NCBI GenBank assembly: GCA_963969365.1
Contig: OZ017746.1
Location: 3,162,001-3,226,000 of the forward strand
Length of the DNA: 64,000 bases
Reading direction: 5' to 3'
Source of the DNA: Asterochloris sp. CNOR1
Lineage: Eukaryota; Chlorophyta; Trebouxiophyceae; Trebouxiales; Trebouxiaceae
In this document: in pieces, positions 32,870-45,400 of the stretch
Position numbering within the stretch: position 1 is the stretch's first letter
Layout: each line of letters opens with the position of its first letter
Program-made: the position numbers and the translations under genes
Notes under the pieces: generated by a model
Told to the model about the DNA's origin: nothing
Database searches by the model: none
The model's input: the letters and a program-made list of their open reading frames with translations, nothing else

Positions 32870-34084
32870 ATGCAGATCTTCTACAAGACAGGTGCGGACC
32901 CCTGCCATAAGATTGAGATTCTGCTGGGTGCCGGACAGCTCTCAACCCAGGCTTGTCCTCTCTGCTGCAGATTCGACCCATACTCTTGATGTGGGGACTG
33001 AGACCACAGTCGCAGATGTGAAGTGCGCTGTGCAGGCAGCCCAGGGTGAGGCTGCCTCTGATCTCTGTGTCCTACACAGCTGTGCCCAGACAGGGCAGCG
33101 TGTTGAGCCCTGTGGCTTCTGCAGTGCTGGTCATTTGTTTCTGGAGCTCTACACATATTCGCTGTCAGGCATGCTGTATGGCCAGCTGCTGCTGTACCTG
33201 CAGGGCTGCCAGTGGTCAGCGATGAGCTGCGTGTTATGTTTGCTGGCAAGCAGCTGGAGGATGCTGACATGCTGGCAGAGTGCGGCGTGGAGGATGCTTC
33301 TACCCTGCACATTTTGATGCGCCTGCTGGGAGGTGCCAAGAAGCGCAAGAAGAAGACTTACACCAAGCCCAAGAAGCAGAAGCACAAGCACAAGAAGATC
33401 AAGATGAGGGTTCTCAAGTTCTACAAGGTCAGTGGCAAATGATCTGTGCAGAGCTGCACCCCTAGGGCTCTAGCATCTGGATTGGGTGGCTCTCATTGCA
33501 AAACCTTGCTTGCTGTGGCCGCTCATCTCAAGTCTGTGCCCATTTGCACAGCCCTGCTGCACTTTATGCGGCCATAGTAGCGCAGACCCCGTCTGTGCAA
33601 GCTGCTGGTGTATGAGAGGCTGCCTGGGGCAGCTGTGCAGACTTGCTGTCTCCCCATTGTCTTCGCAGACTGGCTGTCTCCCCATTGTCTTCGCCGACTG
33701 GCTGTCTTTGTACTGCAATGGTGCTGTCATGGCTTGCAGGTAGACGATAGCGGTAAGGTGCAGCGCCTGCGCAAGCAGTGCCCATCTGAGCAGTGCGGCG
33801 AGGGCATTTTTATGGCCACGCACTTCAATCGTGTCTACTGGTGGGTACTGGCTGCCTTCTGTCGTGCTGTACTGCATGCCTGCCGATGTGACTGCCTCCT
33901 ACACTGCAAGCCCTTTGCTCTGTCAGATTCAGTAGTCAGGCTGTCGGATGACACTTTCAATGGCTGCAGTCCTGCCACAGGGTGATCTGATGCATTTCTT
34001 GTGCCTTGCAGCGGGAAGTGTGGCCTGACATACATGATGGACGAGCCTGTTGCCAAGGGCAAGGGCAAGAAGGGCAAGGCATGA
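32870..34084 (+). CDS. RPS27A: Diverged ubiquitin fused to ribosomal protein eS31 (RPS27a)
   Basis: Exons 32870-32891, 32971-33045, 33204-33427, 33740-33840 and 34012-34084 give 164 residues: a ubiquitin-like domain of exactly 76 residues, then 88 of eS31. The eS31 part is normal: [37 protein letters not shown], four zinc-binding cysteines (CPSEQC and CGKC) and a Lys/Gly tail. The ubiquitin part begins MQIFYKT, keeps FAGKQLED (Lys48) and [12 protein letters not shown], but differs elsewhere. Lys11, 29, 33 and 63 are absent, Ile44 aligns with Met and Arg74 with Leu. Lys6, Lys27 and the C-terminal Gly-Gly remain. Ubiquitin fused to eS31 normally acts as a cleaved chaperone for the small-subunit protein; this one may serve only that role. 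Confidence 0.93.
33641..33715 (+). repeat. 28-bp tandem repeat in intron 3 of the eS31 fusion gene
   Basis: About 2.4 copies of a 28-bp unit: ACTTGCTGTCTCCCCATTGT... at 33641, ACTGGCTGTCTCCCCATTGT... at 33669, and a partial third copy from 33697. The first unit ends TTCGCAG, resembling a splice acceptor, 71 bp upstream of the real one. Confidence 0.85.
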
Positions 34085-34165
34085 ACTTGAAGCGTGAACT
34101 TCTTGCCAGCTGTCAAGCTTATGTTCATGGAATGCCCTTGTGTACTGTACATAACACAGGGAAGC

Positions 34166-37100
34166 TCAGGGTTTAGTCAAGCTCATCTGCCAGGAAGGTG
34201 GATTGCAGTCGAGGCTTGAGACTGGGAACGTCAGTCTGTCTGGCAGGTACCGCCTCAGAATGCCAGCTCCCATCTCTGTGGTAGCCAGGCTGGTCTGAGC
34301 TATCTCTGTAGCAATATCCTGGCAAAGTGCCCTGACAGGTTGCTGCAGGAATGAAGAGAGCTCCTGCATGCAAAAGCCACTGCTCCCAGAGTGACCTTGC
34401 CTGCTGTAGGAAGATGTCTGCACATTTGAGAGAAGGGGAAAGCATGTGGAGGCTCTGTGCATTGACAGACCTGCTGCCGCCCTCTGCACCAGAGCTGCAT
34501 CTGTGTTGTGGGTGCTGTCAAGCTGGGCTGAGACTGCTGCAGTCTGGGCCTGCAGGCCCGTCAAGGGGTGCAGCTGCCTCCAATGGCGCTCATTCTCAGT
34601 CAGACCAACAGATTCGTCTGCATGCTGAGCAGGTGGACCTGCATCCAGTACGTTTAATGCAGTGCTGTTTGAGTCAGCGCTGAGACCCTCAGCTGGCGCT
34701 CCGTGCTGCGGCTGCCTGCTCTGGCCATCAGCTGACCAAGCCGCACTGCTGGCAGCCCGGCTTGCCTTGGCGGGCGCTGGGCGAGTGGCAGCGTCACAGC
34801 AGGAGTCAGTGTCACTGGCTCCTGCCTTGCTGGCTTCTGCGGAGCCCTCTACTGCAGCTTTCATCTGGGAAGCAGCCTGCTGGGTGTGATCTCCTGCCTC
34901 AGGCCCTCCATGGCCACATGCGTTGGCAGCAGCCTCAGCATGAGGGGCCACAGACTTTGCTGCAGCATCTTGCTCTCTAGCAGTTGTCCCCACCTCACCA
35001 CCGCTCCTGCTACTGCCGTCGCTGCCAGGCCCAGCTGCCAGGCGCTCAGGCTGGGCCGCACTGGTGCTGTCCGCCTGAGCTGGGTGCCTGGTGCTGGTGC
35101 TGGACGGCGGCACCACAGTCAGTGTGAGCTGCAGCGCCTGCTTGTCAATGTTGAAGGTTGCCCTGAACCTTTCAGTGTCCACCTCGTATGGCAGTGGCAG
35201 GGCGTCCAGTCTGTACTTGCCTGCCACATGGGCAGACACAGACCTGGGCTCAACATCCAGGGTGATTTGAGCTGCGCCCTTCAAGCCTGGCAGCAGGATG
35301 CGCACCTTCAGCTCCTGCAGCGGAGTTCCAAAGTCAGACAGCGCATTGAGTTCAGCTTAGAGTTGCAGGTGAGCAGGGCAGGTTGTCTGCTGCTATCGAT
35401 GGGACCTGTGCTGCCATCAAGCGTGCAACAGCCGCCTTGCACAATCAGATGGCAAGCTGCACCCATCAACCAGCTGAGAGCTGCCAGGAGGTGCAGACAG
35501 TGATCATTCATGCAGCAGCGGTGGCACAGGTTCATCTGCCAGCATGGGAAATATGTGCAGCAAGAGACACTTGGGCACCCAAGGTAACTGGCTGCTCCAG
35601 CTTGCACCCACCACATGCATTGCAGCCGGTCCTGCTCAGCTCAGTGTGCAGTGCGGGACGATTGGGTCATGCGCGTCAGAACACAAGCCCACCTTGGGCC
35701 GTGAGACATCCACATAAAGGTTTCTGTTGGCATCACCCCAGGAGGTGGCCAGGTCGTGCTGCCCAGAGTGCAGGAGGTGCACTTCAGGCTCGGCTTCTGT
35801 GCCAATCAGGCCGCGGTAGCTGGCGATCCTGTCGCCGCTGTCATCAGCAGCAGCAGGCTGTGGTGACGAACGCGCCTTCGCCTTGCTTGGGGACCTGCTG
35901 ATGCCGGCATCAGCATTTACCTCTGTGCCAGTCAGGCCCTTGCAGCTGGCAGCCGTGTTGCCGCTGTTACCAGCAGCATCAGGCTGTGCTGGAGCAGGCC
36001 CCTTCTGAGTTTCTGGGGAGGCTTTGGTGCTGCTGCCTTCCGTGGCCCAGCTGCTGCCCTTGGCCCATGAGGACTGCCTTGGCGGACAGGCAGGTGAGCC
36101 CTGTGAAGTCAGGCTGCTGCTGGCTTCTGCACTCCTGCTGCTACCCTGGGTCCCTGCCACCTTCCCCAACAGGTGGGTCCCTGCCTCTGCAGCTGGACTG
36201 GCGCGAGGCATGCCAGAGTTGCTGCCCCTCCTGCCAGCAGCAGCTGCTGTGCTGGCCGCCTTTGAGTCGCTGGGAGGCCTGCTGCCCTGGCCAGAGCTGG
36301 CCGTGCCTGGATGGCTGCCCTGGCTGCCGGCAGCAGCAGCTGCACTGGCTGCATGCGGGGCGCTGGGACCCCTGCTGCAGCTGCTGCTGCCAGGACCAGC
36401 TTGCACAGGCTTGCCCTGTGGGATGGAGGTCACCCTGGGCTCGCCCAGGCCCGGCGATTCTTTGAAGGTGAGCTTGGGGTGCACCACCTGCCGGCTGACC
36501 CGATACCCCTCCCGCCTCTCCACCTGCTCGCAGGCTGTATCCGCAACCAAGCCCTGCAGGAAGGGCAGTGCAGCGCCTCGCATTTGCGCATCTCTCAGCG
36601 CTTGCAGCAGACCTGGCCTTCCTCCTGCTGCTCCCCTTGTTTGCCACCAGTGCCTGCAGACAGCCCAGGAGCATGGGCGCAAGTCACAGGTGCAGTTTGG
36701 CGCATGCCAAAGCTTCAGGTCACACTTGCAGGGGTGCACATGCTGTGCGCTGCTGCCAGCATAAGGATCTAACCCCACACAGCGTGCAGGCCTCATGGCG
36801 CGCAGGGCTGATGGGCTGAAGTGGTGATGCGGACACGAGCAGCAGCGACCCACATTGATATGCAGCAGATGTGCTGCTGCTTGTGGCACTGGCAGGTCCA
36901 TGCGAGCGCCATGCCGAACACAGCCAAGGTCTGAGGAGCTGCAGCCCTCCCACTGCTGCAGCCTCACAGTGAGGCCCATGGCGAGCCTGGTTCAAGCCCA
37001 ATGCGGGCTTCAGATGGCAGTCCTGCTTCACAGGCAACCCCTGCCCGCAGGTCAGCTTGCCAGATGCAAGGTATGCGCAGCAACATGCCTTGCCCTAGAC

Positions 37101-38419
37101 ATCTGGTTCCCAGGGCAGACGAGGTACGCTGCCATGACCATTGTCGCTGCAGGCAGTTTGTTTGGGACCTGCTTGTGAACAATACCTGTGCCTGCCTCTG
37201 AACCGCCAGCACAGCCACAAAGGTGCTGTCACCTCGCTCGTAGACGTTATCAGCAAGACAGGGGAGCCTCACCCTGAAGGTCCTGTTCTCTAGCGCAATC
37301 TTGACAGTGACTGTATGCACAACAAGATCAAAGACGGTGCACGCCTGCCCTTTTCTGTCTGTGCCGTCACGTGGAGGGCTGATCGCATTGGGGATGAGCC
37401 ACTGGGTCCGGCGAGGCATGTCTGGCTCCTGAGCAGGACTGCTGGAGGGCTGCTCCATCTGTACAGAACATCAGACCTGATTGCATGACTGCCGCTGGGA
37501 GCAAGCTGAATTGCACTGCATAACGGACACTCTGGCTGAGGCAAGGGCAGCACCGTGCGGAAATGGATGTGGAGATGCACACAACGCAGCAACACACGCC
37601 CTGCCATGGACTGGGCTTGCACGCTCTGCTTGGCGGGGTTGTGCACATCAGTCTTGTGCAGCACAGCAGAGGTGCTGGTCAGCATGCTGCAGCCAGCTCC
37701 CTTAGCCTGGTGGCAGCAAGGCAAGCTTGACACCCGCCCCAAGCAGGCCCATAGCCAAGCGGTGCTGGGGAGAAACTGGTGTCACCAGTGCTGATGACTG
37801 TCGACATGATGGGATGTGGCTGCCAGTGCTTGCATGCCCGTCATGCGTTGCAGGTCTCCCCAGGTGTTGGCTCTGCCAGTCGCACAGGTGGCAGTGTTGG
37901 GGCCCACCCTATTGGTGTGGCACACGTTTGCAAAGAACTTCTCGCCCATTTGCTGATGGCTGCCATGGGTTCAGCCTGCAGTGTCACTGCAGGTACTCAC
38001 CTTCTCACTGTGGCAGACATTGATGAAGACCTTTCGCCCTGAGTCCTTGCGCACTGTCTTGATGACGTAGGAGGCCACGGGAACCACCAGCTGCATGTCC
38101 TCGCCCAGGTCAGAGGGCTCTGGCTGGGCGCCCTCAGCCTCCAGCTGGCGTAGGTACTGTTCCTGCTCTGCAAAGTGCTGCATGCCAAAAGGGTGTGGTC
38201 ACAGCCAGGACTCCTGCAGGTGCTGCCTGCCTGCAACCATTGCTGCCAGCAAAGAGCTTGGCTGGGCTAGTGCATCAACACAATTTTGCATGCCTTGGGG
38301 TCTGCAATGTCACTGGCATATTCCTGGAACAGCTTCAACCCCTCAGGATCCTTGAAGATTTTGGTCTCGATCATTGAAAGCTCCTGCAGCAGGAGGTGGC
38401 CATCAGTAGCTGTCGCCAT
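34166..38419 (-). CDS. Kintoun-like PIH-domain protein (dynein arm preassembly factor DNAAF2/PF13 type)
   Basis: PIH proteins are HSP90/R2TP-linked co-chaperones; Kintoun/PF13 assembles axonemal dynein arms in the cytoplasm. Exons: 38419-38294, 38177-38001, 37458-37273, 36553-35693 and 35314-34166, giving 832 residues (human Kintoun about 840). The PIH domain fills about residues 16-215: KIFKDPEGLKLFQEYASDI, RKVFINVCHSEK, QWLIPNAISPPRD, FDLVVHTVTVKIALENRTFR, and VVHPKLTF. A Ser/Ala/Gly-rich linker follows (215-450) with an internal repeat around KGLTGTEVNAD and RGLIGTEAEPE. Then comes a CS-like domain (VRILLPGLKGAAQITLDVEP ... YRLDALPLPYEVDTERFRATF) and a long low-complexity tail. Intron 1 uses a GC donor (AAG/GCATGC) in my model; a GT 12 nt further in would add four residues. 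Other PIH proteins are possible but are usually much shorter. Confidence 0.82.
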
Positions 38420-38597
38420 GTTGGTCAAGACCCCACAAAGGCAGGCTCATCACCTCTGAAGTCATTTTTTCCCTCAGGCGAGACATGGCTTGATCTGACA
38501 TCGCGCAGATTGAAGCCAGAACAGGTCTGTTCAACCAGCTGGAAGGAAAGCATCAAAACTATCACACCAATAAATTCTTGAATGCATCCTTCAGCTC
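38420..38597. promoter_or_regulatory. 178-bp divergent promoter region (Kintoun-like / pseudouridine synthase)
   Basis: The two ATGs face away from each other across 178 bp. A T-run (CATTTTTTCCCTC at about 38462) and an AT-rich patch near 38565-38585 are visible. A shared bidirectional promoter is inferred; element positions are not resolved. Confidence 0.4.
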
Positions 38598-40558
38598 ATG
38601 AGACCTGCTCATGTGAGGCTGAGGGTGCTGCCAGGGAGCTGCAGGGGTAGACTGTGCACATCAGGGAGCATGGTCAACAACCACGCTGGCACCCTGCAGG
38701 CTTTGGCTGTGCCCCCGACAGTCATGCTGGGTGCCCTGGTGAAGCATTTTGCTGCCCCCCAGGACAGCATGCTCGCAGCCAGCATTGTGGAGGAGTTGAG
38801 GGTGTCAGACGTGGGTCGCCTGCGAGGCACTGCCAACTCCACATGCATGGTGCCAGCACCTGTGGCAATGTCTGCTGCAGGAGTTTGCCAGGGAGCTCAT
38901 CCGCTTTGGGGCAGTCCACTGGTGTCCTGTGCCGCCTGTCATCCCGGCGGAGGCGGCGGACAACATGTCGGCAGAGCAGTTAGAGGCAGCCGCCGCAAGA
39001 CGGCAGGCTGTGCTTGGCCGCCTGGCCAAGCCAAGGGGCCAGGTACATCACTGACAGTCTGCCATGCTCAAAATTGCGGCTTACCATAGCGCAGAGTGCA
39101 ACCAATGCTTGCATTCTCTGTCATGCAGGCTGCCCTTGACAGACCACAGAGGGCCAGCACTGACTGTCACGTCAATGCTGGGGCCTACATACGTGTTCAC
39201 CTGCACCCCAAGCGCTTCCCGGCTGCCCACACCTGGGACTGGAAGGCAAGCTGCTGCCTGCTGCTGGGTCCTGCACTCACACAGCCCCCACAGCCTGTGC
39301 CCCTCCCTGTCTTTACATTGTCTAGGCCTCGGAGCTTTGCTGCCACCTGCTGAACTTGATCACTACGTCTCACCCCTCCCCGTCCATGCCTGCAGAGGGC
39401 GATCATACATGAGACAGATGCCTTTGTAGTAGTCCACAAGCCTTCAGGGGTTCCAGTTGCACCCTGTGTTGATAATATGCTGGAGTGCACGCTGACGTGC
39501 ACAGCTCAGGTTTGTCTCAGCCCAGCTTGAGAGCGGCCCATGCACCTGCCAAACTGCAGCCAGCTGACTTCGCCATGTTTCCAGCAGGCTTTGGGGCAGA
39601 GAGAGCCACTGCTCATCACCCACAGGCTTGATGCCTGCACGGAGGGCATTCACGTGCTTGCCAAAACAAGGGAGTTCGCTGGGCACTTTAATGCCCTCAT
39701 AAGGCTGCCAGGCAGCATCAGGAAATGGTACAGAGCACTTTCAGCACATCCACCTCCGGTTGGTGGGTCTGCTGCTTTGGTACTTTCACCTGCTGCCAAT
39801 GGTGTTGCAGCCTCAAGCAGCCAGTGTTGCACACTGCTTTGAGTGTTGCTTGCGATGATGAAATTGTTGCTGTGCAGGGGAGCTCACTCATTACCTCCTG
39901 ATCAACCAACGCATCGTTGGTCAGACACAGCACACAGTCGTTGTGGATCATGCTGTGCCTGGCAGTCTGGAAAGCATTTTGGAGGTCTTGCAGGTGGATG
40001 CATGCAGTGATTGTGCAAGTGAGCAATTTGCACTTGAGGGCAGCCCTCGACATTTGGTATTCTACAGGTCAAAAGGGTGCGTCTACAAGGAGAGGCAGCC
40101 CAACTGTGGGGGAGCTCTGGCTTTGAGAGCCTCATTGAGCTCAAAACTGGGCGCACCCACCAGGCAAGCAGATGTCAGGGCTTGCACCATCTGCGCTGGT
40201 CGAGTCTGCGCCTCATTTCCCTCATGCGTTGCAGATCAGAGCTCAACTTGCAGCCGTTGGCTGCCCCTTGCTAGGAGACACACTTTACTCAGCACCCTCA
40301 CAGCCAGCAAGTGACCCTGCCATGGAGCTGGTCCTAGGGCATGAGCCAAGGCTGTGGGCACCAAAAGGTGCCATTGGTCTCCAGGCCTGCAGACTTTGTA
40401 TACACGATCCCTCCTGTGAATGGCACTCTGAACCAACCCTAACAATTGAAACTGACATTCTGCCCTGGTGGCGCCGCCCTCAGACTGGGTCTGAATCAGT
40501 TGTACCATTGAGCACTGGCCCCTTGAGCACCACGCCGAGTGTGAGCGAGCTCACATGA
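38598..40558 (+). CDS. RluA/RluD-type RNA pseudouridine synthase (plant-like)
   Basis: Isomerises uridine to pseudouridine in RNA; plant relatives are nucleus-encoded, with several organellar members. Exons 38598-38801 (tentative), 38881-39042, 39129-39245, 39396-39509, 39588-39762, 39878-39993, 40068-40163 and 40235-40558 give about 435 residues. The S4-like N-terminus has ELIRFGAVHWCPVPP and AGAYIRVHLHPKRFP. The catalytic domain has DAFVVVHKPSGVPVAPCVDN, then HRLDACTEGIHVLAKTRE with the catalytic Asp near residue 214. The C-terminal core has ELKTGRTHQIRAQLAAVGCP, GDTLYS and AIGLQACRL. It resembles the plant family with VHVHPKRFP and DWKSRII segments. Introns 3 (donor at 39246) and 7 (donor at 40164) begin GCAAGC, needed to keep the frame and conserved order. 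Exon 5 has a CAGCAG double acceptor. Exon 1 is the weakest part; the start could be 38669. Confidence 0.85.
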
Positions 40559-40560
40559 TG

Positions 40561-40565
40561 TTACA
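40561..40565 (-). terminator. Probable TGTAA polyadenylation signal of uL15
   Basis: TTACA on the plus strand (TGTAA on the minus strand) begins 3 bp beyond the convergent pseudouridine synthase stop codon and lies 114 bp after the uL15 stop. The two transcripts must therefore overlap at their 3' ends if this signal is used. Confidence 0.5.
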
Positions 40566-40678
40566 TGACAATGGTCAATAACAGCTCACGATCTGGCATT
40601 CCAGGGGCTGACCCCAGCTGTCAAAAGTGTCAGAGCTGGGACCAGCAAGTACGCGAGTACCCTGAGAACAGGCACTGC

Positions 40679-42102
<1,424 letters not shown>

Positions 42103-42489
42103 AGCTCCTGACCGAGTCCCACAGCCCTGGTGTTCCTGACCCCACTGCCACAGGGGTAACCTCTCTCTCAAGCCGCCGGTTAGAACGGAAGTAAAGGTGG
42201 CCGAAGCTTGACCAATGCATTGAAAGCTGACCGCCATTATTGTGGTGAGTGAACTATGATGGAACCAGGCAGGACTTGTGGGAGCGTAATCCCGCCTGTC
42301 ATCGCATTTGCGCTCAAGACATTTCGTTGACCTCTGCTTTTTTCTCTAAAGGGGTATCGCTGCAGCAAGGTAAGGTTCGCCTTGTCAAGGTTGCTCTTTC
42401 CAAAATGGACACAGCATGCTGTGATCACTGAGCACAGCGCCCTTTGGCTGATGTCAAGTCTTGGACGTGCAGGTGCTGAGTGTGAGCAC
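42103..42489. promoter_or_regulatory. Divergent promoter region (uL15 / HP1-like gene)
   Basis: This sits between the uL15 start and the HP1-like start. A pyrimidine tract (TGCTTTTTTCTCT at about 42335) is visible. GTGCAG/GTGCTG at about 42475 looks like an acceptor, so the HP1-like gene may have a 5' UTR intron here. Confidence 0.45.
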
Positions 42490-45400
42490 ATGGCAGCAAC
42501 CAGGCTGCCTGCAGACTTCACTTCTTCTGCAGTCATGGGGTCTCAGGCTCAGGCGCCGGTCATGATGGAAGTTGAGCCTGTAGACATCATCGGCGCTGTG
42601 GCTGACAAGCACAAAGGTGCAGCATGGCCTCATGGTAGTGGCTCGTGTTGCATCAAATTGACTAGACAACAGCTGGCTTGCATGCGGCATGCTCTGTGTC
42701 TCCTGACCCGGGGAACCCAGAGCTGATCATTGGATGCTCCAACATATGGAGGACTGATGGCCCTGTCCCATGCAGGCCGCAAGAAATGGTCCTACAGAGT
42801 CATATTTAGGAATCTGCCAGATGAGCAGCCTCAGGAGTTCAGTGCACGCCAGCTGGCTGACACTTACGGGAGCAACGGTGGGTTCCTTTCAAAGGACTCC
42901 GCATTCCCTGCACCTCACTGACTGAATGGCCCTGCACCTGGTTTCTCACTGGCACAGGGCACACCAAAAATCATCTGCCTGAGCAGTGGAACACTGGGAT
43001 CGGAAGTGGCTGACATCATATAGCGCACGTCTTCCTGCGGTGTGGCAGGCTGCCCACATTGTTGCTGGGCTGTCCTGCAGTGGAGCAGATGGCCGATGAG
43101 GCTGCCGGCGTCCTTCACCCAGACGCTGTTCAGAAGCTGAAGGAGGCAGCGCCGGCCACCTCAGGTCTGCACCACCTGGCTCAGCAGGCCCAAACCTCAA
43201 CACGCGCAGGCGGGGTGGCCCAGCACCAGCCAGGGGAGCCACCACAGGTGCGACTGCGCCGCTTGTCTCATCCCGCAGGCGTGGTATCCCCTTGCTACAG
43301 GCACAGCAGTATGCTGCTGCGTGAACATTGCAATGCTCTGCGGAGACAGCAGGACGCTGCTGCCTCGATTGAACACATGTTTGCCGTCCCCCTGCTGCAG
43401 GCACAGGAGGACGCTGCTGCTCCCAGCAGCGGCCCCACCTCTGTCGGGGCCTTCGCCTATGCCATGCAAACGCAGGCGCTGCAGCTCAGCGAGGATCAGG
43501 CTGCAGCTGCGCGTGAACTGCCTGCCCACCTGCAGCAAGCCCCGGCACAGCTCAGCTGCCGTGGGCCTGCCTCGGGCCCGGGAGGATATGGTGCTGGGGC
43601 TGCGGCCTCTAACTGGCCGTGGACTGGCAGCCAGCAACAATGCAACATTGTCAGGCGACAGGCTGAGCCCATGGCTGGACCCTTCACTCAGCAGCCCTCA
43701 CAGTATTCACAGGTTGATGAGGGGTACGGAGGAGGTCAAGCTGGGCAGCAGCCGTCCCCTGCTGCTGCTGCTGCTGCTGCTGCCAGGGACCACGCCTCTA
43801 ACATCCAGCTGTCGCGGCAGGGGTACGGCGTGCTGCCGCCTGCAACGACCAGAGGGACTGGTGGGATGACAGCCACGCAGCACAGCAGTGCGGCCCCCAG
43901 CGCCAATGCTGCTGCTGCAGCGCATCAGGGGATAGGTAAATGATGCATTCGTACTGCATGCCACCTGGGCTACAGTGCAAGCTCTGCCATGCTGTTCTGT
44001 CTCCCTGTGAGCACTGTGGGGCATATGAGGACACAACAACAATCCACATGACGGGGCCCATGATTGTGTGCTTCATGGTGAAACTCATTTGCATGGGTCT
44101 GACAGGCAAACAATTTGGAAGCATTTGGAGGCTTGTTGCACCTTGCTGTGCCTGTCTTGTAGGTGTGCACCCCACCATCATGCCGGCCAACGCTGCTGGC
44201 ATGGAGGCAGATGACCTGGCAGCCAGCCTCATGATGCCACAGGTGACCCAGTGGTCCCCCCCAAAGCGGCACGGGCTGCAGGCAGTGCAGGCAGCGCCGC
44301 CTGCTGGGGTGCCATCCCCTGGCGGCCAGCAGCGGGGGCCCCAGCAGCCGGCCATGCCGCAGCCAGGCCAGGCCAGAGGCCCGCAGCAGCACTCCCCTCC
44401 CACCAGGATTCAGGGGGAGCAGCTGCCGGCCAGCAGCTGGCCTGCACAGGCAAGCCCTGGCCGTGGCCCTATTGCGCAGCAGAAGCCAGTGGGGAGGCAC
44501 TCCTTTGCCCAGCAGGACCCCCACAACACCGCCCCGCGCGCTGCACCTCAGCCGCAGCAGGAGCAGCCGTGCTGGGTAGACTTCTGGGAGCAGGAGTCTG
44601 GGCTCAGGAATTCAGGCCTGCGCCCTGCTGGCCCTGAGCCGGCACGCCAGCAGGCAGGCAGCAGCAGGCCGGCAAGCCCCCAGCCCTGGGCGGCAGGGTC
44701 GAACCAGCGGGGGGGCGTGACGCTGCCCGTGTGGGCTGGCAGCGGGAGGTCCGACTCCCCGCCCTGGGCCTCGCAGCTGCAGGCTGGGCCTCTGCCGGGT
44801 GCCAGCACCTGGCAGGGGGTGCAGCAACAGACTTCGACAGGGGCGCAGCTGCAGGCGACTGGTGTGCCGCACGTGCCAGCAGAGGTGCAGGTGACTGAGA
44901 CCACAGGCACTCGTGGAGCACAGCCGCCAGCAGCTGGGGCAGCTGAGCTTCAGGTAGGCAGCACTCGTGTCTGCAGACTGATGCCTTCTGAAAGAGGTGC
45001 AGTGCAAAGTGCAGCACTGTTTTGTGAGGTCAAACAGGTGCACCCAACAAGCAGGGTGCGCGCATGCTGCGCTGGAATATACAGGGTGCAGAAGGCCAAT
45101 GTCTGTCCTGCCTTGCCTGGATTCGCACACAGGGTGCATCTTCAACTCTGCAGTGGCCATCTTGCAGGGCAGCGGAGCTGTGGACCACCGCAAGAGCCCT
45201 AGGCGGCAGGCAGTGCACCAGGATGCAGGCGCTATTGTCCCTGCACGGGCCAGCAGCGCTCAGCAGCCTCTGTTGCGGGCGACCGATGGCCTGCAGGGCC
45301 TGGCTGCTGCGTCTGCTGTGGCAGCAGCAGGCACTCACCAGGCTGCAGCAGGCCCAGCGCAGGGGCCAGCCGGGCCTCAGCGCCCTGCTGGTGCCCCCGC

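Noticed and set aside
35636-36979. 447-codon minus-strand frame as an independent gene
   Set aside because: Its 3' part is exon 4 of the Kintoun-like gene (36553-35693). The upstream extension is intron, and the PIH domain continues across the splice at 36553.
42776-42877. Canonical methyl-lysine-binding chromodomain in the HP1-like N-terminus
   Set aside because: The segment has a chromo-like pattern, but I could not place the three aromatic cage residues or the WEP-type motif, so it is called only chromo-like.
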